A stretch of 64,000 nucleotides of DNA. Origin: Protula sp. h YS-2021. Its lineage: Eukaryota; Annelida; Polychaeta; Sabellida; Serpulidae. The notes below the pieces were generated by a model, which was given only the letters and a program-made list of their open reading frames with translations, was not told the DNA's origin and did not search any database. The translations under genes and the position numbers were made by a program. Below, piece after piece: positions 38,632 to 47,425 of this stretch (position 1 is its first letter; every line of letters starts with the position of its first letter). The stretch covers positions 1-64,000 of the forward strand of contig CATKHT010000039.1 in assembly GCA_949752745.1 (NCBI GenBank). Reading direction: 5' to 3'.

Positions 38632-39010
38632 GACCACCGTGCTATCAGAAATTCACTGTACTACCACAAATCTATCGTTCTATAACAAATCGACTGTGCT
38701 ATCACAAATTCAATCTGCTAACACAGTTAAACTCTGATATCACAAATACCCCGTGCTATCACAAATCCACACTGAAATCCGAAATTCACCGTGATGTCAC
38801 AAATTCACTCTGATATCACAAATCCTCTGTGCTTTGACAAATCCACTTTGATATCACAAATCACCGTTTTATCACAAATTTACCGTTTTATTAGAAATCG
38901 ACTCTGGTATCACAAATCCAACGTGCTATCACAACTCCACTCTAATATCAGAAACCTACTCTGATTTCACAAATCCACTCTGATATCACAAATTTACCAT
39001 TGCATCACAC
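38632..39010. repeat. 19-bp satellite array, copy 3
   Basis: atcacaaatccac-type units next to the gene fragment. Confidence 0.93.
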
Positions 39011-40585
39011 ATCCAACATGGTTTTCGTAAATATGCATAACACAAAATGTCATAAATCCAAAGGAGAATCACCTATCTAACAATTCCATTCCAAATTCAC
39101 TATTTTTTAAAAGTGTTTCAGACTTACATTTGCTAACTACTATAATACATCACCGAACAGGCAATTATAAATAAAAATATGAAACAGTGTTTTCAATATC
39201 AATATAAAATGAGATCACTTGTAGATTAATCATTCTGTTCTGTATTTACCCAGCAAATATTTTGACGTCAGAATGATGTCGAATTAACATCGTGTCCAGA
39301 CATTTTTGATAAATTACTGAGTTGTGTATTTACTTGAGAATTTATTGCACCCACATCAGAATACTTAACATGTTCCTTGATGCTGAAACGAGCAGTTTTT
39401 AAACTACATAACAGGCATTCCGATTTGATACAGTCACACCCAGAATTTGGACTGTAATTGGGACTGAAGTGAAGTGGTTCGATTTCTCGGGTTTTTTTTT
39501 CTACTTGTGAATTGATGTATACTTCAAAAGCCGTGTAATCTTTCATCGGAATCCAACGATTGACTGAAATTGGATATTTTCTGTATTCCGATTCTGTGTA
39601 AAAGAATACTTTGCGTATGACCTGTATGGACATTTCATCTCTCTGTCAACACGACCCTAATTAGAATTTCAGATGTTCACCCGCAGTGGTGGGGGAGTGT
39701 GGGGGGGGGGGCGAATACACCTGTTACAGTTTGTACTACAAATGTCGATTTATCAAACTGTCTGACACAAAGTGAGTCAGATAAAGAAAGAAAACATTAT
39801 CATATCATTATCAAAACATTATCAAATCATTATCAAAACATTATCAAATCCATTTGAGCCACATCTTCTTTCTTTCTCCAGAATGTCATTATTACATTCG
39901 GCTGTTTAACGTTCACAAAAAAGTCCATTATTAAAATAGATACTCATGACAAGTACCTTCTTAATTTTTTAGGTTTCAGTTACCTCATTATTTAAAGTTG
40001 CATGAAGTGTCCTTAAGAAATAAGTGATCATAATGAAACAAAAAAAACAATCACCATTGTATTACTGGTTTTGAAATAAGTACATTGTTTGAATATAGCG
40101 TACGTGTCTTCAACATGACCACTTAGTGAAAACTAACGTCATTTTGATTTTTTTAAAACACCACATTATGCAAAACACTTCAATGAATAATAAACACATG
40201 AGCTCCCTCTTCAAACCCATTATATAATAACAACAGTGTAGCAAGGTTGTGCACTGACTAACCATACGCATCCGCGATCTGTGATCGGTTCATCAGCTTG
40301 TGTGGTCCAGGCTCGTGTTGTCAGTGCTACAAGCTGCGCTGATCTTTTTTCGGGTCAGTCTTACCGCTCGTGTGGTTCACACTTGTGCAATCGGTGAGTA
40401 CCACAAACTGCAGGGATGTTTTTCGGATAAGTGCTCGGAGCTGATCGCATCTGGCCTGAAAAAATTACCACTATTTCTAGACTCACGTGATAAGCACAAG
40501 CCAAGTACTTTTCCTTCCCCTGGCGTATGATAGAGGTGTGCTTTGACTGCAAGAATCAGCTTTCCAGATTATTCAAAAACTCTGG
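39011..40585. repeat. Dispersed modules, third unit
   Basis: 39050-39660 matches 26200-27180 and 59330-59990. 39780-40270 matches 27220-28180. 40270-40585 matches the sequence 3' of the other gene copies. A G-run lies near 39703. No gene seen. Confidence 0.6.
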
Positions 40586-41086
40586 TCAAAGGGACGATAC
40601 TATCCCTTCCATCTTTCTTCTAGAGACGTGCCTATGGCGTCGCATTGCTGTTAGTACCGGCAGCACGCCATACCTAAACAGGTGCAATATCGTCAATAAG
40701 GCATAACACTGTGTCGCTAATTCAATTCTATCTGATTCCCGATTTTTAACGGATACTCCAATCAGGAGGTTTGATAACATAAAAGTCGTCACTAGAGAAT
40801 CTCCAAGCACCACAAGGAGGAAGAAAGAGTAGCGTACACGATGTTTGGCGTCGTTCCACCCCACTGAAAAAATGGTTTTGTGTTCGGTAAGTGAGAAGAA
40901 TAACTCCCACCATGTCCACACAAGCATGGCGAGATTGACGTGCATGGCGTAGAACGAGCACAGCGATGACGTCTGTATGTACTCGCAGACGTCCCGTTTT
41001 GATGCTATACAGTTATGCAACACCCGGAAGTAGATAACCAGTGGCCCCACGTACAGCGCCTTAAAGAACACCTTCAGATTTTCCAT
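40586..41086 (-). CDS. Unrecognised four-helix membrane protein, intact copy 2
   Basis: 166 residues in one exon from MENLKVFF to the final SSL. Hydrophobic segments at about 7-25, 43-66, 86-112 and 122-146, then a basic tail (RRHRHVSRRK). It aligns end to end with 31091-31591 without gaps; about one residue in eight differs, mostly conservatively. The 19-bp satellite begins about 60 bases upstream of the start, and the Polinton inserted into that satellite only about 150 bases from the start codon, so the element may now separate the gene from upstream control sequence. Function unknown. Confidence 0.7.
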   Translation of the reverse strand: MENLKVFFKALYVGPLVIYFRVLHNCIASKRDVCEYIQTSSLCSFYAMHVNLAMLVWTWWELFFSLTEHKTIFSVGWNDAKHRVRYSFFLLVVLGDSLVTTFMLSNLLIGVSVKNRESDRIELATQCYALLTILHLFRYGVLPVLTAMRRHRHVSRRKMEGIVSSL

Positions 41087-41149
41087 AGTTATAATCCAAT
41101 AAGCACAAAGCTGTGGCTGCAGGTGCTAACAGAGCACCGTGGTATGACA

Positions 41150-41235
41150 CCGAGTAACCACAGATCCACCTTGCTATCAGAAATCCACTGTGCTATCACA
41201 AATTAACTGTGCTATCATAAATCAACCGTGCTATC
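41150..41235. repeat. 19-bp satellite array, copy 4, left part
   Basis: Units of the atcacaaatccac family interrupted by the Polinton; the array resumes at 58867. Confidence 0.9.
41230..41235. repeat. Left target site duplication of the Polinton
   Basis: gctatc, repeated at 58867-58872. The 6-bp length is the usual one for Polinton/Maverick integration. Confidence 0.95.
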
Positions 41236-41269
41236 AGTAGGGAGAAAACGAGAGTTCAAGCACAGGAAG

Positions 41270-41396
41270 TGACGTCATCATGACGTCAGGAGGTGTGCTA
41301 GAACTCTCATGAGAGTTCAAGCACAGTGACGCCATAATGACGTCATAGGGTGTTCTGAAACAGATATTAAAGCGCGCGCCCGTGTCAATGACGTCA
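41270..41396. promoter_or_regulatory. CRE/ATF-type sites and palindrome at the Polinton tip
   Basis: TGACGTCA, the CREB/ATF consensus, occurs at 41270-41277, 41281-41288, 41338-41345 and 41389-41396. An 18-bp perfect palindrome GAACTCTCATGAGAGTTC lies at 41301-41318. The mirror copies are in the right repeat (about 58706-58832). They could serve host transcription-factor binding, integrase binding or replication; this is inferred from motif only. Confidence 0.5.
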
Positions 41397-41503
41397 TTCG
41401 TCACGTGACCTGTCAATCATGTGTCACATGACCTGTCAATCATGTGTCACATGACCTGTCAATCATGTATATGAGGAAAATTTTCCCGATCATAAACCTT
41501 CTG

Positions 41504-41587
41504 GCCTGAATGGCTCAGTTGGTAGAGCGCAGGACCCGTGAGCGGACCCATGATCTGAAGGTCAATGGATCGAACCCGCCCTCGGGC
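41504..41587 (+). tRNA. tRNA-like sequence 1 (Met-CAT-like, with insertion), left repeat
   Basis: 84 bases. The acceptor arms GCCTGAA and CTCGGGC pair at six of seven positions; there is a perfect GCTC/GAGC D stem and an A box TGGCTCAGTTGG. A segment CATGATCTGAAGGTC resembles the anticodon and variable region of elongator tRNA-Met. The T arm has the loop ATCGAAC but a weak stem, and the 5' side of the anticodon stem carries an insertion of about 14 bases. Likely a tRNA-derived element rather than a working tRNA. Confidence 0.5.
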
Positions 41588-41594
41588 ATCACTT

Positions 41595-41770
41595 TCATAT
41601 CATGGGGACCCCCCCCCACCCTGGTGAAGAATCATATACCATGGGGACCCCCCCCCCCCGGTGAAGAATCATATACCATGGGGACCCCCCCCTGGTGAGG
41701 AATCATATACCATGGGGACCCCCCCCCCGGTGAAGAATCATATACCATGGGGACCCCCCCCCCCCCCAGG
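41595..41770. repeat. C-rich repeat in the left terminal repeat
   Basis: Five units of about 36 bp, each with tcatataccatggggacc, a C7-C13 run and ggtgaagaa. It directly follows tRNA-like sequence 1. The same five units are present in the right repeat with different C-run lengths. Confidence 0.93.
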
Positions 41771-42404
41771 ATGTGATTCAACACTCCTATAAGAGCACAT
41801 TGTCTGTGCACATATGCATCATTCAAGCTCTGACTGCCGTTGGTTACACATGGGAAAACAGTTGCTCTTACCTATTGTGTTGTGCTGTGCTGTTGAAGAA
41901 CAAGTGAAGGATTGACTGGAATACACATAGGACACGAAGTGAAACATTGACTATTCTTTGGAAAAAGGAAGTGAAACATTAGCTATTCATTGGAAAAGAG
42001 AAGTGAAAGATTTGGTTATTCTTTGGAAAAGGGAGTGCAAGATTGGAAGACAAATTAACCAATGACTTGTGGTAAGTCATCTTTTTTTTTTTTTTTTTTT
42101 TTTTTTGGTTTGTGTTCACTTTTATGACTCTGTGACATTATGTGACAACATGTGACTGTGACATCATGTGACTCTGTAACATTATGTGACTGTGTAACTT
42201 TTTTTTTTTTTTTTTTTTTTTTTGGTAACATTATGTTACATTATGTAACACAATGTGACACAATGTTACACTATGTTACATCATGTGACACTTTGTTACA
42301 TCACGTGACTATGTAACATCATATAGTTATATGACTATTGAATTGCTATATGAACATAATTAGTCAAACGTATGTATGTCATTATCAGATCGTTCAACAG
42401 AGAA

Positions 42405-42476
42405 GTCGTAATGGCTCACTGGTTAGAGCGAACGACTAGCAACCTAAGAGCCCCGGGTTCGGTTCCCGGCTGGGAC
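42405..42476 (+). tRNA. tRNA-like sequence 2 (Ala-AGC-like), left repeat
   Basis: 72 bases, the normal tRNA length. The acceptor arms GTCGTAA and CTGGGAC pair at five of seven positions; the GCTC/GAGC D stem is intact; the T arm is perfect (CCGGG, TTCGGTT, CCCGG), giving clear A and B boxes. The anticodon loop CTAGCAA would place AGC (alanine), but the anticodon stem does not pair. Polymerase III promoter elements look intact; tRNA function is doubtful. Confidence 0.55.
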
Positions 42477-42690
42477 AAAAAAATTTTTTTTTGGTTATTT
42501 TTAGTTTTTGCTCATTTTTATGACTCTGTTACATTATATGACAACATGTGACTGTGACATCATGTGACTCTGTGACATTATGTGACTTTGTGACTTTTTT
42601 ATTATTATTATTATTATTATAATATTTAATTAGTCATATTTCAATGGTTTCCCCATTACAGTAACCACACACATAGCATAAGTATATGTG

Positions 42691-42830
42691 TACAGAGTGT
42701 GGTGGAAAACCGATCGATAATTTCAGAGTGCACTCGTACAGAGTGTGGTGGAAAACCGATCGATAATTTCAGAGTGCACTCGTACAGAGTGTGAGGGAAA
42801 ACCGATCGATAAATTCAGAGTGCGCTCGAG
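42691..42830. repeat. 46-bp tandem repeat, 3 copies
   Basis: Units contain tacagagtgtggtgg and the palindromic cgatcgat. Mirror copy at about 57244-57383. Confidence 0.93.
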
Positions 42831-42894
42831 TGTGGGAACAATCAATAAATTTGAGAAGGAATGGGATTTTCCCTACGTTAAGTCTAATGTTATG

Positions 42895-43390
42895 TTCTAA
42901 AGTTATAGTAGTTGGAAAATGACACTTCTAAAGCACATTTAACAAATGTAGTTTTTAACACCATATAATATATAAATTAAGTTTGAACATTTTAGCATGC
43001 TACTTATTTGAATGTTCTAAAGTTATAGTAGTGGGAAAATGGTGGTTCTAGACCAACTTTAACAAATTTAGTTTTTAACACCATATGATATATAAAATAA
43101 GTTTGAACATTTTAGCACGCTACTTATTTGAATATTCTAAAGTCATAGTAGTTGAAAAATGGTGGTTCTAGACCAATTTTAACAAATTTTGTTTTTTGAC
43201 AAAATATGATGTATAAAATAAGTTTAAACATTATACAATGGTGTAGTAGAGTAAAAATGAGGGTTCTAGACCAACTTTAACAAATTTTGTTTTTTGACAA
43301 AATATGATGTATAAAATAAGTTTGAACATTTTACCATGGTGTAGTAGAGTAAAAATGAGGGTTCTAATCCAAAATTTAATTTTTTTTGAA
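42895..43390. repeat. 120-bp tandem repeat at the inner side of the left terminal repeat
   Basis: Four or so units containing ttctaaagttatagtag, ttctagaccaactttaac and tataaaataagtttgaac. Most units hold a TATAAAAT-like word. The mirror copy is at about 56680-57175, so both transcription groups start just inside the same sequence. Confidence 0.88.
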
Positions 43391-43471
43391 AACATATTAT
43401 GCTTTTCTTTTCTTAATGCTTTCAGGTATCGTCAGAACACATCGCTCTCCGCTTTCACCTGATTATTAACA

Positions 43472-43891
43472 ATGTCAACATTACTTCTTCACCGATGTGT
43501 AGAGACCATGGATGACGTCTTCAAAGTGAACTATGTTGACTATGTGTTTTCAAAGCTTCCTACTTTTGAATCTAATTGGATTTTACAAGTGAAGAATTTG
43601 CATAAGCATTGGGAAGCTGTTGGAAAGATAATTCCAAGAGATGAATTCATCCACTCATTTCTACACGAATGTGAAGAACTACTTTTACCATCAACTTACG
43701 ACATTGATTCAGCATTTATCCGCGCGAATACAACTTGGGCAGCTGAACTCATGCTAGCTGTAGCTGCTAGAATTATTTTACATTATGATGATGGCGTTCC
43801 ATTGACGACGAATGCATCAGAACTTGTTCGATTCAACAATGAACGAGTTGAAGTGAATTCAAAGCTTTGTAAAATGTTTGAAGAACTATAA
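43472..43891 (+). CDS. Polinton accessory protein, YVDY family, long form
   Basis: 139 residues; no family recognised. It is related to the protein at 44650-44937: both have an N-terminal F.(V/E)xYVDY(V/M)xS(K/E)L motif, a central (Y/H)W-containing helix, an (E/D)FI..F/K..CE-like segment and a C-terminal D(I/V)(D/E)(S/A)A(F/Y) segment. Predominantly charged helical sequence with no signal peptide or membrane segment. The first Met lies 18 bases inside the terminal repeat boundary; Met13 at 43508 aligns better with the shorter paralogue and is an alternative start. First gene of the plus-strand group, so possibly early. Function unknown. Confidence 0.7.
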   Translation: MSTLLLHRCVETMDDVFKVNYVDYVFSKLPTFESNWILQVKNLHKHWEAVGKIIPRDEFIHSFLHECEELLLPSTYDIDSAFIRANTTWAAELMLAVAARIILHYDDGVPLTTNASELVRFNNERVEVNSKLCKMFEEL

Positions 43892-43918
43892 AAAAGCTGA
43901 CTCTGCAATTTCTAATGG

Positions 43919-43926
43919 CATAAAAG
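43919..43926 (+). promoter_or_regulatory. Candidate TATA box for the PC4-like/zinc protein gene
   Basis: CATAAAAG about 40 bases upstream of the ATG at 43965, in the short gap after the preceding stop. Confidence 0.4.
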
Positions 43927-43964
43927 GAGAAGGGTGAAGTGAAGTCATCATTCAACGCGCAGCC

Positions 43965-44585
43965 ATGGAGAAGACAAGCAGCTTTAAAATTAGTGCAAAC
44001 TTAACCATTACTGTGGAGCATGGAGAATTTGGGCTATTTCTTCGAATCAAACGTGGAGAGAGATGGCTTGCTTTATCACCATCCTTGTGGAAGATTGTGT
44101 GTCAGAACTTGGCAAGATTACGCAACATTGGCTTCAAACTGTACTTAACGCAAACGAAGTGGCTTGAAGTCATTTCATACTTGGATATGCGCTATGTGAG
44201 TTTTGTGCAAACATCACTGTTTGAAGGGAAAGAATATACGCGTTACATCAACATGAATGATGGTGAATGGGGGACATTGCTTCAGGAAATCCATAGCATA
44301 ACCTCAACCTTACTGCCATGTACGGAATGTCATGGGAAGAAAACTCCTATCAAGCTGCAAAAGGACAATCGAATGAAAGTGTCAAAGCTTTCCAAGAAAA
44401 GACTGGCTGAAGTTCAATTGGAGAATATGGACGTGCAAAATCAACTTGGACTTACCTGTGAATATTGTGGTGCTTACGGATATGCTGAGGATTATGATTG
44501 TCACTGCCACAAATACAATTGCAAGTTGTGTGAACCTGACAACTTCTGCAACAAGTGTGGCTCACTAACAGTATCTGCCGAGTAA
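43965..44585 (+). CDS. Polinton PC4-like protein with CxxC-rich C-terminal domain
   Basis: 206 residues. Residues 10-112 contain two modules, each a run of beta-type sequence ending in a W-containing segment (LALSPSLWKIVCQNL, then NMNDGEWGTLLQEI). This is the layout of the PC4/SUB1 ssDNA-binding fold and is shared with the four small minus-strand proteins at 51340-52759. Residues 119-198 hold CxxC pairs at 119/122, 165/168, 186/189 and 195/198 plus C179 and C181, suggesting one or two zinc-binding knuckles. A single-stranded DNA or transcription-related role is likely. The PC4 link is inferred from comparison with the clear PC4 homologue at 52403-52759. It lies between the two YVDY-family genes. 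Confidence 0.7.
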   Translation: MEKTSSFKISANLTITVEHGEFGLFLRIKRGERWLALSPSLWKIVCQNLARLRNIGFKLYLTQTKWLEVISYLDMRYVSFVQTSLFEGKEYTRYINMNDGEWGTLLQEIHSITSTLLPCTECHGKKTPIKLQKDNRMKVSKLSKKRLAEVQLENMDVQNQLGLTCEYCGAYGYAEDYDCHCHKYNCKLCEPDNFCNKCGSLTVSAE

Positions 44586-44649
44586 GACTACAAGTCATTT
44601 GCTTACCAGTCATCAAAGTGTGTAGACGTGTCATATGGATATGTGAAAG

Positions 44650-44937
44650 ATGGATGTAGAAACGTTTTTCAAGGAGACGTATGTGGACTACATGATAAGT
44701 GAACTGGCGCGTTTTGGATCTATTCAACAACAACTGGAACACTTTGACATCTATTGGGAACTTGCTCATTCCACGCTGAACGTACCGAAATTACGTGAGG
44801 ATTTCATCAAAGAGTGTGTGCTTTCAAACATTGACGGAGCTGAGGAGTTTGATGTGGAAGCAGCATATCACTTTGCTCGATTTGATCCAAGACTGTTTTA
44901 TGAAGTGAGAGAGTGGCTAATCTACATTGCAGTATAA
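44650..44937 (+). CDS. Polinton accessory protein, YVDY family, short form
   Basis: 95 residues; paralogue of 43472-43891 (shared YVDY motif at residues 11-14, central YWEL segment, DF and EC residues, and FDVEAAY near the C-terminus). Acidic and helical, with no membrane segment. Its stop overlaps the next start in TAATG. Function unknown; duplication within one small element suggests the family matters to the cycle. Confidence 0.7.
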   Translation: MDVETFFKETYVDYMISELARFGSIQQQLEHFDIYWELAHSTLNVPKLREDFIKECVLSNIDGAEEFDVEAAYHFARFDPRLFYEVREWLIYIAV

Positions 44938-45269
44938 TGACAGACATTACATTGAGACAATATATTGTGCAAAAGACATATTGTGAAGAAATGTTATTAG
45001 CTGTAAAAAAGTTTGCATGTTTAGTATGTCCTGCTTGTCAAAATGAAGAGTGTTCAGAACATACTTGTCATTCTGCATGTGTCTATACATATTGGAATGA
45101 AGCTAAATATTACATTCATTTAGATAAAGTGTTAGATAATGCAAATCAACGTTGTGAAAAATATGGTGTAGATGCTATCACATTTGATGAATTAAGTAGT
45201 TGGTTAATGTACATTGAAGATCAATGGACTCCAATTATTCACACCATTGTATCAATACTTGATTTGTAA
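44937..45269 (+). CDS. Polinton accessory protein with a cysteine-rich segment
   Basis: 110 residues from the ATG that overlaps the preceding TAA by one base; an ATG 24 bases upstream also opens the frame but would overlap the previous gene. Residues about 28-48 are Cys-rich (LVCPACQNEECSEHTCHSAC), which could bind zinc. The second half is helical (KVLDNANQRCEKYG, DELSSWLMYIE) and loosely recalls the YVDY family in length and composition, though I cannot align it with confidence. Function unknown. Confidence 0.65.
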   Translation: MTDITLRQYIVQKTYCEEMLLAVKKFACLVCPACQNEECSEHTCHSACVYTYWNEAKYYIHLDKVLDNANQRCEKYGVDAITFDELSSWLMYIEDQWTPIIHTIVSILDL

Positions 45270-45302
45270 GATATGTTGATAAAATGCAAGATGTGTTGAT
45301 AA

Positions 45303-45308
45303 AATAAA
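45303..45308 (+). terminator. Possible poly(A) signal for the left accessory genes
   Basis: AATAAA 34 bases after the stop of 44937-45269 and 42 bases before the integrase start; it would end an accessory-gene transcript. Confidence 0.45.
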
Positions 45309-45349
45309 ATACAAGATATGTTAACAAGTGTTAATCATTTAGTGTTAAC

Positions 45350-46450
45350 ATGTCGACGTGGAAAGACTACTTAACCAATATTTATTTTAAACCTGGTCAA
45401 CCCGGGGCATTTGCTGGTCCTTACAAACTATATCACATATTAAGAAAACATGATCAACCAGTCACTCATTCACAAGTGAAGAAATGGTTACAGGATCAAG
45501 ATGTCTTCAGTTTACTACAACCTGTAAAATATAGGTTTAAAAGGCAACGTGTCATTACACGTGGAATTGATGACATGTGGGATATTGATTTAGCTGACAT
45601 GGGAAACATAGCTTCCTATAATGATGACACCCGTTTTTTATTAGTTGTCATTGATGTGTTTTCCAAATATTTATGGGTGCAACCAATGCCTAATAAATCA
45701 CATACGAGTGTCATAGAAGCCTTTCAAAAGATTTTTCATGAAACACAACGAAGACCACGAACTCTAAGGTCAGACAAAGGAACTGAATTTAAAAACAGAT
45801 GGGTAAAAGCATTTATGAAGAAGGAGGGAATACATGCCTATACGACAAAGAATGAAACCAAAGCCAACTTTGCTGAGAGAGTCATTCGTACTCTAAAGGG
45901 AATGATGTATCGATATTTCCTACATAATCAAACGTATCGATATATGGACATCCTTCCAGACTTAGTGTATAATTACAACCATAGACCTCATGGCTCCCTC
46001 CCTAATAAGTATGCTCCTGCAGATATTCGTAAAGACAACGAATCGAAAGTGTGGAAATATATGTATGTAGACAAATTGAAATTAAAACCGAAGAAGAAAA
46101 AACCCTACAAATTTAAAATTGGTGATCAGGTTCGCATTTCTCACATAAAATATGTATTTCAACGAGATTATCATATAAAGTGGACGCAAGAAGTCTTCAT
46201 TATCACACATCGTTGTAAGAAGCAAGGAGTACACTTGTATCGTGTGAAAGACTTTTTGGATGAAGATATTGATGGACATTTCTATGAAGAAGAACTACAG
46301 AAAGTGACAAAAGATATTGAATCAGTCTACAGAATTGAAAAGGTCTTGAAAACACGAAGAAGACGAGGTGTTAAAGAATTATTTGTGAAGTGGTTAGGTT
46401 GGCCAAAGAAGTTTAACAGTTGGGTGAAAGAAACAGATATTCGAAAATGA
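45350..46450 (+). CDS. Polinton RVE-family integrase with chromodomain
   Basis: 366 residues. Inserts the linear element into host DNA by strand transfer, leaving 6-bp duplications. The N-terminal about 70 residues are a helical basic region. The RNase H-like core runs from about 73 to 230 with catalytic acids D80 (WDIDLADM), D142 (RSDKGTEF) and E176 (FAERVIRTLKG). A KKKKPYKFKIGDQVRIS motif begins the SH3-like C-terminal part. Residues about 326-364 (YRIEKVL, ELFVKWLGWP, SWV) are a chromodomain, a histone-mark reader found in many Polinton and some retroelement integrases that may direct insertion to chosen chromatin. The stop overlaps the ATPase start in ATGA. All motifs are intact. Confidence 0.97.
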   Translation: MSTWKDYLTNIYFKPGQPGAFAGPYKLYHILRKHDQPVTHSQVKKWLQDQDVFSLLQPVKYRFKRQRVITRGIDDMWDIDLADMGNIASYNDDTRFLLVVIDVFSKYLWVQPMPNKSHTSVIEAFQKIFHETQRRPRTLRSDKGTEFKNRWVKAFMKKEGIHAYTTKNETKANFAERVIRTLKGMMYRYFLHNQTYRYMDILPDLVYNYNHRPHGSLPNKYAPADIRKDNESKVWKYMYVDKLKLKPKKKKPYKFKIGDQVRISHIKYVFQRDYHIKWTQEVFIITHRCKKQGVHLYRVKDFLDEDIDGHFYEEELQKVTKDIESVYRIEKVLKTRRRRGVKELFVKWLGWPKKFNSWVKETDIRK

Positions 46451-47106
46451 AGCATCCATTCACGTGTTTGGTCTCTGGACCTACAGGCAGTGGTAAAACT
46501 TCTCTAGTTAGAGAAATTCTAGAACAAAAGTTAATTAAACCCTCTCCAAAAACCATTTTATGGCTCTATGCAGCAGATCAGCCTTTGTATAAGGGAATGA
46601 AAGGTGTGGAATTTTACCAAGGCATTCCAGATGACATTGAAGAGCGTTTTAACCCGAAAAAACCAAACTTACTCATCATTGATGACTTAATGACCAAATG
46701 TCATAGTGATGAGCGAATGACACGTCTATTTAGTGTTGGCAGCAGTCATCAAAATCTAAGCATTATTTTTATTGTGCATAATTTGTTTCATCATGGTAGA
46801 GAAATGCGAAATATTAGTTTGAATACACATTACATCATTCTGTTTAAAAATCCTAGAGACAGTCAACAAATAAGTACATTAGCGCGACAAATGTATCCTG
46901 GAAAATCTCAATTTCTCATAGAAGCCTATCAAGATGCTACGAGCAAACCTCATGGCTATTTATTTATTGATTTGAAGCCGAAGACAAATGATCAACTACG
47001 TATTCGTACAGGCATTTTACCAAAAGATACACATTACGTATATGTTGATAAGGTCGCGTATGAACAAGAACCAAGTCACTTGACCATTCGCAGCCAAGAT
47101 GTCTAA
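46447..47106 (+). CDS. Polinton packaging ATPase (A32/FtsK-HerA type)
   Basis: 219 residues from the ATG overlapping the integrase stop; the frame is open 9 codons further upstream but that part lies inside the integrase. Walker A GPTGSGKTS lies at about residues 10-18, Walker B LLIIDDLM near 77-84, and a sensor-type strand IIFIVHNLF near 104-112 completes the P-loop core. The family is the genome-packaging ATPase of Polintons, poxviruses and other nucleocytoplasmic viruses, which pumps DNA into the capsid. The last 8 bases overlap the next gene. Confidence 0.95.
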   Translation: MKHPFTCLVSGPTGSGKTSLVREILEQKLIKPSPKTILWLYAADQPLYKGMKGVEFYQGIPDDIEERFNPKKPNLLIIDDLMTKCHSDERMTRLFSVGSSHQNLSIIFIVHNLFHHGREMRNISLNTHYIILFKNPRDSQQISTLARQMYPGKSQFLIEAYQDATSKPHGYLFIDLKPKTNDQLRIRTGILPKDTHYVYVDKVAYEQEPSHLTIRSQDV

Positions 47107-47425
47107 ACGTATTCAAGCGAATCAACCATTTCTTCACTTGCTCGCACGCAGCGGGCCTAAACGACGTAAATCCTTGCTACAACAAGCTACTAAGGAAGAA
47201 TTAACTAGCTTGTTTGAAATTTGTTTGAATATATTGCGAGGACATTTACCCTTAAGCTCAAAAAGGTATAAGGTATTCAAGCGTGAACGTCATACCCTAC
47301 GTACACTAGCAGATAAGAAGATATCACTTCGAAGAAAAAAGAAGTTGGTTAATCAGAAAGGAGGATTCATTGGAGCTATTGCTAAATTTGCATTACCCTT
47401 GTTAGCTCAGTTGCTGTTAAAATGA
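47099..47425 (+). CDS. Polinton small basic protein with hydrophobic C-terminus
   Basis: 108 residues. Very basic throughout (RSGPKRRK, KKISLRRKKK), then GG and a hydrophobic, possibly amphipathic helix at about 88-107 (GGFIGAIAKFALPLLAQLLL). Basic body plus membrane-active helix resembles small virion proteins of Polintons/adintoviruses and the logic of adenovirus pVI or pX, but I see no firm homology. Overlaps the ATPase by 8 bases and the next gene by an ATGA. Probably a virion or DNA-condensing component. Confidence 0.75.
   Translation: MSKRIQANQPFLHLLARSGPKRRKSLLQQATKEELTSLFEICLNILRGHLPLSSKRYKVFKRERHTLRTLADKKISLRRKKKLVNQKGGFIGAIAKFALPLLAQLLLK

Larger units (their letters stand above)
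41236..43453 (+). repeat. Left terminal inverted repeat of the Polinton
   Basis: Pairs with 56620-58866. From the outside in it holds palindromes and TGACGTCA sites (41270-41396), three 23-bp repeats around cctgtcaatcatgtg (41400-41470), a tRNA-like sequence (41504-41587), five units of a C-rich repeat (41595-41770), two T25 runs within gtgac/gtaac repeats (42080-42340), a second tRNA-like sequence (42405-42476), three 46-bp repeats (42691-42830) and about four 120-bp repeats (42895-43390). The repeat ends at cgctctccgct, 18 bases before the first start codon. Confidence 0.96.

Noticed and set aside
26883..39633. Minus-strand frames at 26883-27146 and 39268-39633 sharing RKVFFYT
   Set aside because: Similarity follows from the duplicated DNA. 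The copy near 59900 lacks the ATG and frame, and the two frames diverge with indels, so a gene is not supported.
42405..42476. Functional host tRNA-Ala gene
   Set aside because: The anticodon stem does not pair and two acceptor pairs are mismatched; the call is limited to tRNA-like.
43400..43436. Possible splice acceptor (cttttcttaatgctttcag) inside both terminal repeats
   Set aside because: It could place a shared leader exon in the repeats, but no donor is evident and the polymerase has a TATA box downstream of it; kept only as a curiosity.
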